From the NCBI GenBank assembly GCA_030453005.1, contig JAKDLE010000155.1:1-6812 (forward strand): a stretch of 6,812 bases of DNA. Direction: 5' to 3'. Source of the stretch: Pseudonocardia sp. GTDB taxonomy: Bacteria; Actinomycetota; Actinomycetes; Mycobacteriales; Pseudonocardiaceae. A program made the translations under genes and the position numbers. The notes beneath the pieces are model-generated. The model did no database searches and was not told the origin of the DNA. It worked only from the letters and a program-made list of their open reading frames with translations. Shown one piece after another: positions 1 to 5,519 of the stretch. Numbering within the stretch: position 1 is the stretch's first letter; every line of letters begins with the position of its first letter.

Positions 1-72
1 CCTTGTGCTGGTGTGGGGGGGGGTGGTGGGGGGGGGGCGGGGGGGCGGGGCGGGGGGGGGCGCCCCCCCCCG
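1..72. repeat. G/C homopolymer tract with perfect palindrome, probable artefact
   Basis: This stretch is almost only G until position 60: G runs at 15-23, 28-37, 39-45, 47-50 and 52-60, broken by single T or C bases or a short TGGT. It then flips to nine C bases at 63-71. Bases 51-72 form a perfect 22-bp palindrome (nine G, a central CG, nine C, flanked by C and G). No coding sequence is credible here; frames that stay open through it do so only because G/C homopolymers lack stop codons. The position at the extreme edge of the window and the switch from G to C suggest unreliable base calls or fold-back assembly at a contig end. A genuine G-quadruplex-forming tract upstream of the operon cannot be excluded. 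Confidence 0.7.
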
Positions 73-106
73 GCGCCGCTACCCTCCTCGTGACCCACCC
101 GCAATC

Positions 107-125
107 CGCCGGGCACACACCGGCG
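107..125 (+). terminator. Small hairpin upstream of the first permease gene
   Basis: CGCCGG at 107-112 pairs perfectly with CCGGCG at 120-125 around a seven-base loop (GCACACA). There is no T tract after it. It lies eight bases before the ribosome binding site of the first permease. In peptide importers the gene for the binding protein usually comes just before the permease, and intercistronic hairpins there often act as leaky terminators or protect the 3' end of the receptor mRNA. That role is inferred; the receptor gene is not visible. A six-base GC stem can also arise by chance at this base composition. Confidence 0.3.
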
Positions 126-132
126 AGTCTCT

Positions 133-136
133 AGGA
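133..136 (+). promoter_or_regulatory. Ribosome binding site of the DppB-like permease
   Basis: AGGA at 133-136 lies seven bases before the TTG at 144. It supports this rare start codon; the protein then begins with a short basic stretch and a first membrane helix, as expected for the family. Confidence 0.65.
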
Positions 137-143
137 ACCCACC

Positions 144-1067
144 TTGGCCCGCTTCGTCGCGCGCCGCCTGCTGCTGGCGATCCCAGTCATCATCGGTGCG
201 TCGTTCATTGTCTTCTTTCTCGTCTACGCGCTGCCCGGGGACCCGATCCGGGCACTGGCAGGCGACCGCCCGCTACCGCCCGGCGTCGAGGCGGAGCTGC
301 GCGACCGGTTCAACCTCGACGACAACGTGTTCGTGCAGTACGCGAAGTACATGGGCAACCTGCTCCGGGGCGACCTCGGCGTCGACTTCAGCGGTCGGGA
401 GGTCAGCGAGACGATCGCCCGGCGACTGCCGGTGACCGCGCGGCTGGCCGTCGCCGCGCTCGTCATCGAGGCCGTGATCGGGCTCACCGCCGGCATCCTC
501 GCCGGCATCCGCCGCAACGGCTACCTGGACAACCTGGTGCTGGTCAGCACGACGCTCCTGGTCTCCATCCCGGTCTTCGTGTTCGCCTACGTCGCCCAGT
601 ACTTCCTCGGCGTGCAGCTCGGGTGGTTCCCGATCAGCTCGGTCAACGACGGCTGGTACAGCTACGTCCTGCCGGGCTTCGTGCTGGCCTCGGCGTCGAT
701 GGCCTACGTCGCCCGCCTCACCCGGACCAGCCTCGCGGAGAACATGCGCGCCGACTTCGTCCGTACGGCGCGGGCCAAGGGGTTGCCGGAGCGCACGGTC
801 GTGGGCAGGCACGCGCTGCGCAACAGCCTCATCCCGGTGGTGACGTTCCTCGGCGCCGACTTCGGTGCGCTGATGAGCGGGGCGATCGTCACCGAGGGCA
901 TCTTCAACATCCCGGGGCTCGGCGGTGCGGTGTTCGAGGCCGTGAGATCCCAGGAGGGGTCGCTCGTCGTCGGCATCACGACGTTCTTCATCTTCGTCTA
1001 CATCTTCTTCAACCTCGCGGTGGACGTGCTCTACGCCGCCCTCGACCCGAGGATCCGCCTTGACTAG
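144..1067 (+). CDS. Peptide ABC importer permease, DppB/OppB family
   Basis: Inner-membrane subunit of a binding-protein-dependent importer for di- or oligopeptides (nickel and other substrates occur in the family). The 307-residue length is normal for OppB-like permeases. A first membrane helix spans about residues 8-30, followed by the family motif PGDP (31-34) and an extracytoplasmic loop with GDLG (76-79). Further hydrophobic segments lie at about 98-121, 131-158, 174-192, 226-250 and 271-297. The cytoplasmic EAA loop that docks on the ATPase is at about 204-232 (RTARAKG, then HALRNSLIPV). The C terminus DPRIRL is typical. The start is TTG, supported by AGGA seven bases upstream. The stop overlaps the next gene by eight bases, which points to translational coupling. 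The substrate cannot be read from the sequence, so dppB or oppB would both be guesses. Confidence 0.93.
   Translation: MARFVARRLLLAIPVIIGASFIVFFLVYALPGDPIRALAGDRPLPPGVEAELRDRFNLDDNVFVQYAKYMGNLLRGDLGVDFSGREVSETIARRLPVTARLAVAALVIEAVIGLTAGILAGIRRNGYLDNLVLVSTTLLVSIPVFVFAYVAQYFLGVQLGWFPISSVNDGWYSYVLPGFVLASASMAYVARLTRTSLAENMRADFVRTARAKGLPERTVVGRHALRNSLIPVVTFLGADFGALMSGAIVTEGIFNIPGLGGAVFEAVRSQEGSLVVGITTFFIFVYIFFNLAVDVLYAALDPRIRLD
1049..1053 (+). promoter_or_regulatory. Ribosome binding site of the DppC-like permease
   Basis: GAGGA at 1049-1053, inside the end of the preceding gene, lies six bases before the TTG at 1060. It decides the start of the second permease and implies that its reading begins before the first permease gene ends at 1067. 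Confidence 0.65.
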
Positions 1068-2016
1068 AACCAGTCCCGCCTCCGGCCGCAGCGACGCAGA
1101 GCCTGCGGCCGACACCGGAGTCGACACACAGAGCGCCCCGGAGACCACCGCCGCCGCGGGCGGGTCGATCGCGCAGGCGGGCCTGTGGAGCGACGTCTGG
1201 CGCCAGCTCCGTCGCGACCCCAAGTTCCTGTTCGGCGCCGTCGTCGTCGCGATCTTCACCGTGATGGCGATCGTCCCGCAGCTGTTCACCCGCATCGACC
1301 CGCGGGTCTGCGACCTGGCACGCAGCAGGCAGCCGCCGAGCGCGCAGGCCTGGTTCGGCTACGACGTGCAGGGCTGCGACTACTACGCCAACGTCATCTA
1401 CGGCGCCCGGGTCTCGATCAGCATCGGGCTCTACGTCGTCCTCGGGGCGCTGGTCATCGGCCTGGTCCTCGGCGCTCTCGCCGGCTTCCGCGGCGGCTGG
1501 GTGGACAACCTGATCGCGCGCATCGCCGACATCGTCTACGGGCTGCCGCTGATCCTCGGCGCGATCATCATCCTCTACCAGTTCCAGGGCCGCACCGTGC
1601 TCGTCGTCGGCTCCGCTCTGCTCGTGCTGCTCTGGATGACGCCGATGCGGCTCGTCCGCTCCAGCGTCATCGCGGTCCGCGAGGCCGACTACGTGCAGGC
1701 GGCGCGCGCGCTGGGCGCAGGCGACCGACGGCTGATCCTGCGCCACATCCTGCCCAACGCCCTCGCGCCGGTGCTCGTCTACGCCACGATCAGCGTCGGG
1801 GTGATCATCTCCGCCGAGGCCACGCTGTCGTTCCTCGGGGTGGGCCTGCAGCTCCCGTCGATCTCCTGGGGGCTGATGATCGCCGAGGCCCGCAACTACC
1901 TGCGGACGTCGCTGCATCTGCTGATCTTCCCCAGCATCTTCCTGACGCTGACGGTGCTCGCGTTCATCTCCCTCGGCGACGCCCTGCGCGACGCCCTCGA
2001 CCCGAAGCTGCGTTGA
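1060..2016 (+). CDS. Peptide ABC importer permease, DppC/OppC family
   Basis: Second membrane subunit of the importer, 318 residues. Residues 1-45 are a polar Ala/Thr/Ser-rich cytoplasmic tail, longer than in many homologues and probably disordered. The OppC N-terminal motif follows (WRQLRRDPKFLFGA, 47-60) with a membrane helix at about 56-75. The extracytoplasmic segment FGYDVQGCDYYANVIYGARVS (99-119) matches the family's GTDxxGRD region, but with Cys106 where Arg is usual. Other helices lie at about 120-142, 159-173, 178-195, 234-262 and 287-305. The EAA loop is at about 210-238 (YVQAARALGA, then HILPNALAPV). EATLSFLGVG (253-262) and the terminal LGDALRDALDPKLR are family hallmarks. TTG was chosen as start because of GAGGA six bases upstream. 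Cys84 and Cys106 lie in the same external loop and could form a disulfide (inferred). Confidence 0.93.
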   Translation: MTRTSPASGRSDAEPAADTGVDTQSAPETTAAAGGSIAQAGLWSDVWRQLRRDPKFLFGAVVVAIFTVMAIVPQLFTRIDPRVCDLARSRQPPSAQAWFGYDVQGCDYYANVIYGARVSISIGLYVVLGALVIGLVLGALAGFRGGWVDNLIARIADIVYGLPLILGAIIILYQFQGRTVLVVGSALLVLLWMTPMRLVRSSVIAVREADYVQAARALGAGDRRLILRHILPNALAPVLVYATISVGVIISAEATLSFLGVGLQLPSISWGLMIAEARNYLRTSLHLLIFPSIFLTLTVLAFISLGDALRDALDPKLR

Positions 2017-2017
2017 C

Positions 2018-3046
2018 GTGAACCTTCCCCTCACCAGACCCGGCGCCGCCGGACGCGACGCCACCGGCCACCACCTGCTGGAGGTCGACGGGCTGTCCGT
2101 CGAGTTCCGCACCGACCACGGCACCGTCCGCGCCGTCCGCGACGTGAGCTGGCACCTCGACGAGGGCGAGACGCTCGCGATCCTCGGGGAGTCCGGCTCC
2201 GGCAAGAGCGTGAGCGCCCAGGCCATCATGGGCATCCTGGACATCCCGCCCGCGCGGATCACCTCGGGCGCGATCCGGCTACGGGGCACCGACATGCTCG
2301 CACTCCCGTCCGCCGAGCAGCGCGCGCTGCGCGGCGAGCAGATCGCGATGGTGTTCCAGGACGCCCTGTCCGCGCTGAACCCGGTGTTCACCGTCGGTGC
2401 GCAGATCGCGGAGATGTTCGTGGTCCACCGCGGCATGTCCAAGAAGGACGCGACGCGGCGGGCGGGCGAGCTGATGGACCAGGTCCGCATCCCCGGCGCG
2501 GCGGCGCGGGTGCGGGACTATCCGCACCAGTTCTCCGGCGGCATGCGCCAGCGCGTCATGATCGCGATGGCGCTGGCCCTGGAGCCCAGAGTGATCATCG
2601 CCGACGAGCCGACGACGGCGCTGGACGTCACCGTCCAGGCCCAGATCGTCGACCTGCTGCTGGACCTGCAGCGGGAGAACGGCATGGGCATCGTCCTGAT
2701 CACCCACGACCTGGGTGTCGTCGCGGAGACGGCCGACCGCGTCGCCGTCATGTACGCCGGGAGCATCGTCGAGACCGGCGGGATCGCCGACGTCTTCGGC
2801 CGGCCCGCTCACCCGTACACCGTCGGGCTGATGAACAGCGTGCCGCGGGCCGACCAGATGGGCGGTCGGCTCACGCCCATCGTCGGGTCGCCGCCGAGCC
2901 TCGCGGCCATCCCACCCGGGTGCTCGTTCCACCCGCGCTGCCCCCGGGCCCAGGCCGTGTGCACGACCGACGCCCCCGCGCTGCGCGAGGTCGGCGACGG
3001 CAGGCGCAGCGCCTGCCACTTCGCGGAGGAGGTTCTCGGTGCCTGA
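2018..3046 (+). CDS. Peptide ABC importer ATPase, DppD/OppD family
   Basis: Cytoplasmic ATPase driving the importer, 342 residues. Walker A is GESGSGKS (57-64), the Q-loop Gln is 114, the signature is SGGMRQR (173-179), Walker B is VIIADEP (192-198) with catalytic Glu197, the D-loop is TALD (200-203), and the switch His is 230. All are intact, so the site should hydrolyse ATP. The C-terminal oligopeptide-transporter domain has HPYT (265-268) and four cysteines (302, 308, 315, 333). This spacing matches the cluster reported to bind [4Fe-4S] in some DppD/OppD proteins. The GTG start follows the preceding TGA by one base. I see no clear Shine-Dalgarno, so translation probably relies on re-initiation after the permease. 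The first about 19 residues are unconserved in look, before the domain begins at LLEVDGL. Confidence 0.94.
   Translation: MNLPLTRPGAAGRDATGHHLLEVDGLSVEFRTDHGTVRAVRDVSWHLDEGETLAILGESGSGKSVSAQAIMGILDIPPARITSGAIRLRGTDMLALPSAEQRALRGEQIAMVFQDALSALNPVFTVGAQIAEMFVVHRGMSKKDATRRAGELMDQVRIPGAAARVRDYPHQFSGGMRQRVMIAMALALEPRVIIADEPTTALDVTVQAQIVDLLLDLQRENGMGIVLITHDLGVVAETADRVAVMYAGSIVETGGIADVFGRPAHPYTVGLMNSVPRADQMGGRLTPIVGSPPSLAAIPPGCSFHPRCPRAQAVCTTDAPALREVGDGRRSACHFAEEVLGA
3025..3032 (+). promoter_or_regulatory. Strong ribosome binding site of the DppF-like ATPase
   Basis: GGAGGAGG at 3025-3032 is a near-ideal Shine-Dalgarno, six bases before the GTG at 3039 and located inside the end of the DppD-like gene. 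It fixes the start of the second ATPase and is the strongest such site in the window. Confidence 0.8.
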
Positions 3047-4133
3047 GACCGTGAGTACCACGAAGGCCGGCCGTCAGGTGGACCGCACCGGGGAGCCACT
3101 GCTGCGGGTGTCCGGGCTGGCCAAGCACTTCCCGATCCGCTACGGCATCCGACGCAAGGTCGTGGGCCAGGTCCGCGCCGTCGACGGCGTCGACCTCGAC
3201 CTCTACCCGCAGGAGACCGTCGGGCTGGTCGGCGAGTCGGGCTGCGGCAAGTCGACCGTCACCAAGGTGCTGCTCGCCCTGGAGAAGCCCACCGCGGGCC
3301 AGGTCTTCTACAAGGGCCAGGACATCTTCGCGATGGGCGCCGCGGAGCTGCGCAGGCTGCGGCGGCAGATCCAGATCATCTTCCAGGACCCCTACACGTC
3401 GCTGAACCCGCGGATGACCGTGGGCGACATCGTCGGGGAGCCCTACGAGATCCATCCCGACGTCGAACCGAAGGCCGGACGCCGCCAGGTCGTGCGCGAC
3501 CTGCTCGACCGGGTCGGGCTCAACCCCGACTTCGTCAACCGCTACCCGCACCAGTTCTCCGGCGGCCAGCGTCAGCGCATCGGCATCGCCCGCGCGCTCG
3601 CGCTCAAGCCCGAGATCATCGTGTGCGACGAGCCGGTGTCGGCGCTCGACGTCTCCGTGCAGGCGCAGGTGATCAACCTGCTGGAGGACCTGCAGGAGGA
3701 GTTCGGCCTGTCCTATCTGTTCATCGCGCACGACCTGTCGGTGGTGCGCCACATCAGCGACCGCGTGAACGTCATGTACCTCGGTCGGATCATCGAGACC
3801 GGCACCAACGCGGAGATCTACGAGCAGCCCTCGCACCCCTACACCCAGGCGTTGCTCTCGGCCGTGCCGTCCCCGGACCCGGCGCTGCGGGCGGCGCGCC
3901 AGCGCATCGTGCTACAGGGGGACCTCCCCTCGCCCGCCGACCCGCCCTCGGGCTGCCACTTCCGGACCCGCTGCTGGAAGGCCCAGGACATCTGTGTCAC
4001 GGAGTACCCCGCGCTGACCGACCGCGGCCAGGGCCACCGCTCGGCGTGCCACTTCGCGACGGCCGCCGACGTGGTCCAGGGAGTGGAGGGGGAACCGTCG
4101 CTCGACGATCCGCTCGGTCCGCCGAAGGTGTAG
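3039..4133 (+). CDS. Peptide ABC importer ATPase, DppF/OppF family
   Basis: Second ATPase of the importer, 364 residues, pairing with the DppD-like subunit. Walker A is GESGCGKS (65-72), the Q-loop Gln is 116 ([10 protein letters not shown], 115-124), the signature is SGGQRQR (174-180), Walker B is IIVCDEP (193-199) with catalytic Glu198, the D-loop is SALD (201-204), and the switch His is 231. The insert before the domain core ([21 protein letters not shown], 31-51) is typical of DppF/OppF. The C-terminal domain has HPYT (266-269) and cysteines 306, 312, 319 and 337, with exactly the same spacing as the partner ATPase. It starts at GTG behind a strong GGAGGAGG and overlaps the previous gene by eight bases. 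The acidic, proline-rich tail after residue 340 is variable. Both ATP sites of the heterodimer look competent. Confidence 0.94.
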   Translation: MPETVSTTKAGRQVDRTGEPLLRVSGLAKHFPIRYGIRRKVVGQVRAVDGVDLDLYPQETVGLVGESGCGKSTVTKVLLALEKPTAGQVFYKGQDIFAMGAAELRRLRRQIQIIFQDPYTSLNPRMTVGDIVGEPYEIHPDVEPKAGRRQVVRDLLDRVGLNPDFVNRYPHQFSGGQRQRIGIARALALKPEIIVCDEPVSALDVSVQAQVINLLEDLQEEFGLSYLFIAHDLSVVRHISDRVNVMYLGRIIETGTNAEIYEQPSHPYTQALLSAVPSPDPALRAARQRIVLQGDLPSPADPPSGCHFRTRCWKAQDICVTEYPALTDRGQGHRSACHFATAADVVQGVEGEPSLDDPLGPPKV

Positions 4134-4142
4134 CCCCCGGGT

Positions 4143-4148
4143 TAGTGT
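4143..4148 (+). promoter_or_regulatory. Candidate -10 element for leaderless mshB transcript
   Basis: TAGTGT matches the actinobacterial TAnnnT -10 consensus. Exactly six bases separate it from the mshB GTG at 4155, so transcription would begin at or next to the start codon and give a leaderless mRNA. There is no Shine-Dalgarno before this gene (only C-rich sequence), which fits leaderless translation. I see no convincing -35 box, but these promoters often lack one. Confidence 0.55.
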
Positions 4149-4154
4149 CCCCCC

Positions 4155-5036
4155 GTGACTTCGCTCCCTGGGCGCCGGATGGTGCTCGTGCACGCCCATC
4201 CCGACGACGAGACGTTGACGACCGGCGGCACGATCGCGCGTCACACGGCCGAGCCGGACACCGCCGTCACGCTCGTGACCTGCACGCTCGGTGAGCAGGG
4301 CGAGATCATCCCACCGGGGCTCGCGCTGCTCGGCCCGGACGCGGCCGACCAGCTCGGCGGCTACCGGGCGGGGGAGCTCGCGGCGGCGTGCGCGGCGCTG
4401 GGCGTCACCGACCACCGCTACCTCGGCGGCATCGGCCGCTGGCGCGACACCGGGATGGCCCTCGCGGGCCGTGGTGTCCGCGCCGCCACCCCCGACGTGC
4501 TGCACCCGCGGGCGTTCGCGGCCCCGGAGGCGTTCGACGAGCAGGTCGACGCGCTCGTCGACGTGCTCCGCGAGACCGAGCCCCAGGTGGTGGTCACCTA
4601 CGGACCCGACGGCGGGTACGGCCATCCCGACCACGTCCGCGCGCACGACGTCACCGTGGCGGCGGTGACCCGCGTCGGAGCCCCGACACGGGTGGTCTTC
4701 ACGGTGGTCGCCCGCTCCACCCTCGACGCCGGGCTGGCCGGCCTGGCCGACGCGCCCGGGCTCCCGTTCCGCCTGCCCGCGCCCGACGAGCTGCCCAGCG
4801 TGACCGACGCCGACGTCCACACGACGCTCGACGTCGGCGGGGTGCGGGGTGCCCGCATCGCGGCGATGCGCGCGCACGCCACGCAGATCGCCCTGTGGGG
4901 GCAGTCGGACGACGGGCACGATGCCGACGTGAGGGCGTTCGCGATGAGCAACGGCGTCGCGCAGCCGCTGCTCGACGTGGAGCAGTACACGGGCGGGCCG
5001 CCCGGCGATGACCTGTTCGCGGGCGTCGAGCGGTGA
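4155..5036 (+). CDS. mshB: GlcNAc-inositol deacetylase of mycothiol synthesis (MshB)
   Basis: Zinc hydrolase of the PIG-L/LmbE family. It removes the acetyl group from 1D-myo-inositol 2-acetamido-2-deoxy-alpha-D-glucopyranoside, giving GlcN-inositol for mycothiol, the actinobacterial glutathione substitute; cytosolic. Of 293 residues (the Mycobacterium tuberculosis enzyme has about 303). AHPDDE (14-19) supplies zinc ligands His15 and Asp18 and the presumed base Asp17. GGYGHPDHV (153-161) supplies zinc ligand His160, catalytic His157 and Tyr155. VTCTLGEQGE (41-50), ADQLGGYRAGEL (64-75), YLGGIGRWRDTGMA (89-102) and HATQ (241-244) align with MshB as I remember it. The sequence after AHPDDE (TLTTGG) favours MshB over the relative Mca, the mycothiol conjugate amidase. 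GTG at 4155 is preferred because of the leaderless promoter; ATG at 4179 is the alternative. It overlaps the next gene by four bases. Confidence 0.93.
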   Translation: MTSLPGRRMVLVHAHPDDETLTTGGTIARHTAEPDTAVTLVTCTLGEQGEIIPPGLALLGPDAADQLGGYRAGELAAACAALGVTDHRYLGGIGRWRDTGMALAGRGVRAATPDVLHPRAFAAPEAFDEQVDALVDVLRETEPQVVVTYGPDGGYGHPDHVRAHDVTVAAVTRVGAPTRVVFTVVARSTLDAGLAGLADAPGLPFRLPAPDELPSVTDADVHTTLDVGGVRGARIAAMRAHATQIALWGQSDDGHDADVRAFAMSNGVAQPLLDVEQYTGGPPGDDLFAGVER

Positions 5037-5473
5037 CGAGCCGGGCGGCGAAGGAGCGGGCGGCGAAGGACCGGGCTGCGGAGATCGCGCCGCGGGGGGA
5101 GTCCCGCGCGGTCGGCGTGGCGGCGCTCGGCCTGCTGCCCTTCGACGGCGCGCTGCTCGGCGCGTTCGGGGTGGCGTTCACGCCGATGTACACCGACGGG
5201 GTGCCGGTGCCGATGGGCGTCGCGCTGACGGTGTTGATACTGCCGTGGCTGGTGCTGCGGGCGGGGGAGATCGACCCGAGGCCGGGTGCCGCGGGCGCGC
5301 CGTTGATCGCGTGGTTCGGGGTGGTCGCCGTGTTGGCCGTCGGAGGTCCGGGCGGCGACGTGATGCTGCCGGTCACCTGGCAGTCCGGACTGCTGTTCCT
5401 CGGCGGCGCGGGCGCGGGCCTGTGGGCGCTGCGGCACATCGTCAACGGCGAGTACGGGAGGGGCGGGGCGTAG
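5033..5473 (+). CDS. Small four-helix membrane protein, DUF6113-like
   Basis: A 146-residue protein of unknown function. Residues 1-25 are highly charged and contain three in-frame copies of a RAAK[E/D]-type pentapeptide (4-18), probably a cytoplasmic helix. Four hydrophobic segments follow at about 26-48, 58-76, 88-103 and 115-134, linked by short Gly/Pro-rich loops. The N terminus should face the cytoplasm by the positive-inside rule. The tail (HIVNGEYGRGG) is polar. No catalytic motif is visible. The GTG start overlaps the mshB stop in a GTGA arrangement without a clear Shine-Dalgarno, so its translation is probably coupled to mshB. From memory, actinobacteria often carry a small DUF6113 membrane protein directly after mshB; I assign that family on context and topology, not on a search. 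A role alongside mycothiol synthesis is only inferred from position. Confidence 0.75.
   Translation: MTSRAAKERAAKDRAAEIAPRGESRAVGVAALGLLPFDGALLGAFGVAFTPMYTDGVPVPMGVALTVLILPWLVLRAGEIDPRPGAAGAPLIAWFGVVAVLAVGGPGGDVMLPVTWQSGLLFLGGAGAGLWALRHIVNGEYGRGGA
5042..5086 (+). repeat. Three 15-bp tandem repeats encoding RAAK[E/D] pentapeptides
   Basis: Units lie at 5042-5056, 5057-5071 and 5072-5086. The first two are identical except for the last base (CGGGCGGCGAAGGAG and ...GAC); the third has diverged (CGGGCTGCGGAGATC). They are in frame and encode RAAKE, RAAKD and RAAEI at the N terminus of the small membrane protein. A repeat of a multiple of three can change copy number without breaking the frame. 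Confidence 0.85.
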
Positions 5474-5489
5474 CCGCCGTTCTGGGCGG
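5474..5489 (+). terminator. Candidate hairpin terminator after the mshB pair
   Basis: CCGCC at 5474-5478, directly after the TAG stop, pairs with GGCGG at 5485-5489 around a six-base loop. There is no T tract. The same CCGCC can instead pair with GGCGG at 5462-5466 inside the end of the gene, so two exclusive folds exist. The location after the last gene of the operon and before a gene with its own promoter suits a GC-type terminator, but the stem is only five pairs. Confidence 0.3.
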
Positions 5490-5507
5490 AATGTCAGTGG
5501 CGACAGG

Positions 5508-5513
5508 TAGCTT
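5508..5513 (+). promoter_or_regulatory. Candidate -10 element for leaderless Rpn-like gene
   Basis: TAGCTT fits TAnnnT and lies exactly six bases before the ATG at 5520, the same spacing as the element before mshB. No Shine-Dalgarno is present between it and the ATG (CTCGCC only), so a leaderless transcript is likely. No convincing -35 box is seen. Confidence 0.6.
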
Positions 5514-5519
5514 CTCGCC

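Noticed and set aside
79..93. TGA at 91-93 as the stop of an upstream binding-protein gene
   Set aside because: The frame before it soon runs into the homopolymer tract, so no coding signal can be confirmed. The base calls there are doubtful.
5..1063. Long forward open frame from the left edge across the first permease gene
   Set aside because: It is out of frame with the clear permease, has Arg/Gly/Pro-rich low-complexity composition and begins in the G tract. It is a GC-driven shadow.
1009..2490. 493-codon open frame on the reverse strand
   Set aside because: It lies opposite the DppC-like and DppD-like genes, with Arg/Asp/Glu/His-rich shadow composition and no domain. The forward genes have full family motifs.
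2871..3836. Reverse-strand open frame opposite the two ATPase genes
   Set aside because: Composition is that of an antisense shadow, and both forward ATPases are intact across the whole span.
3912..4919. Reverse-strand open frame opposite the end of the DppF-like gene and mshB
   Set aside because: It crosses two well-supported forward genes and the promoter between them, and shows no recognisable motif.
4155..5036. Mycothiol S-conjugate amidase (Mca) instead of MshB
   Set aside because: The residues after AHPDDE and the blocks YLGGIGRWRDTGMA and GGYGHPDHV resemble MshB more closely, and the small membrane gene that follows fits mshB context.
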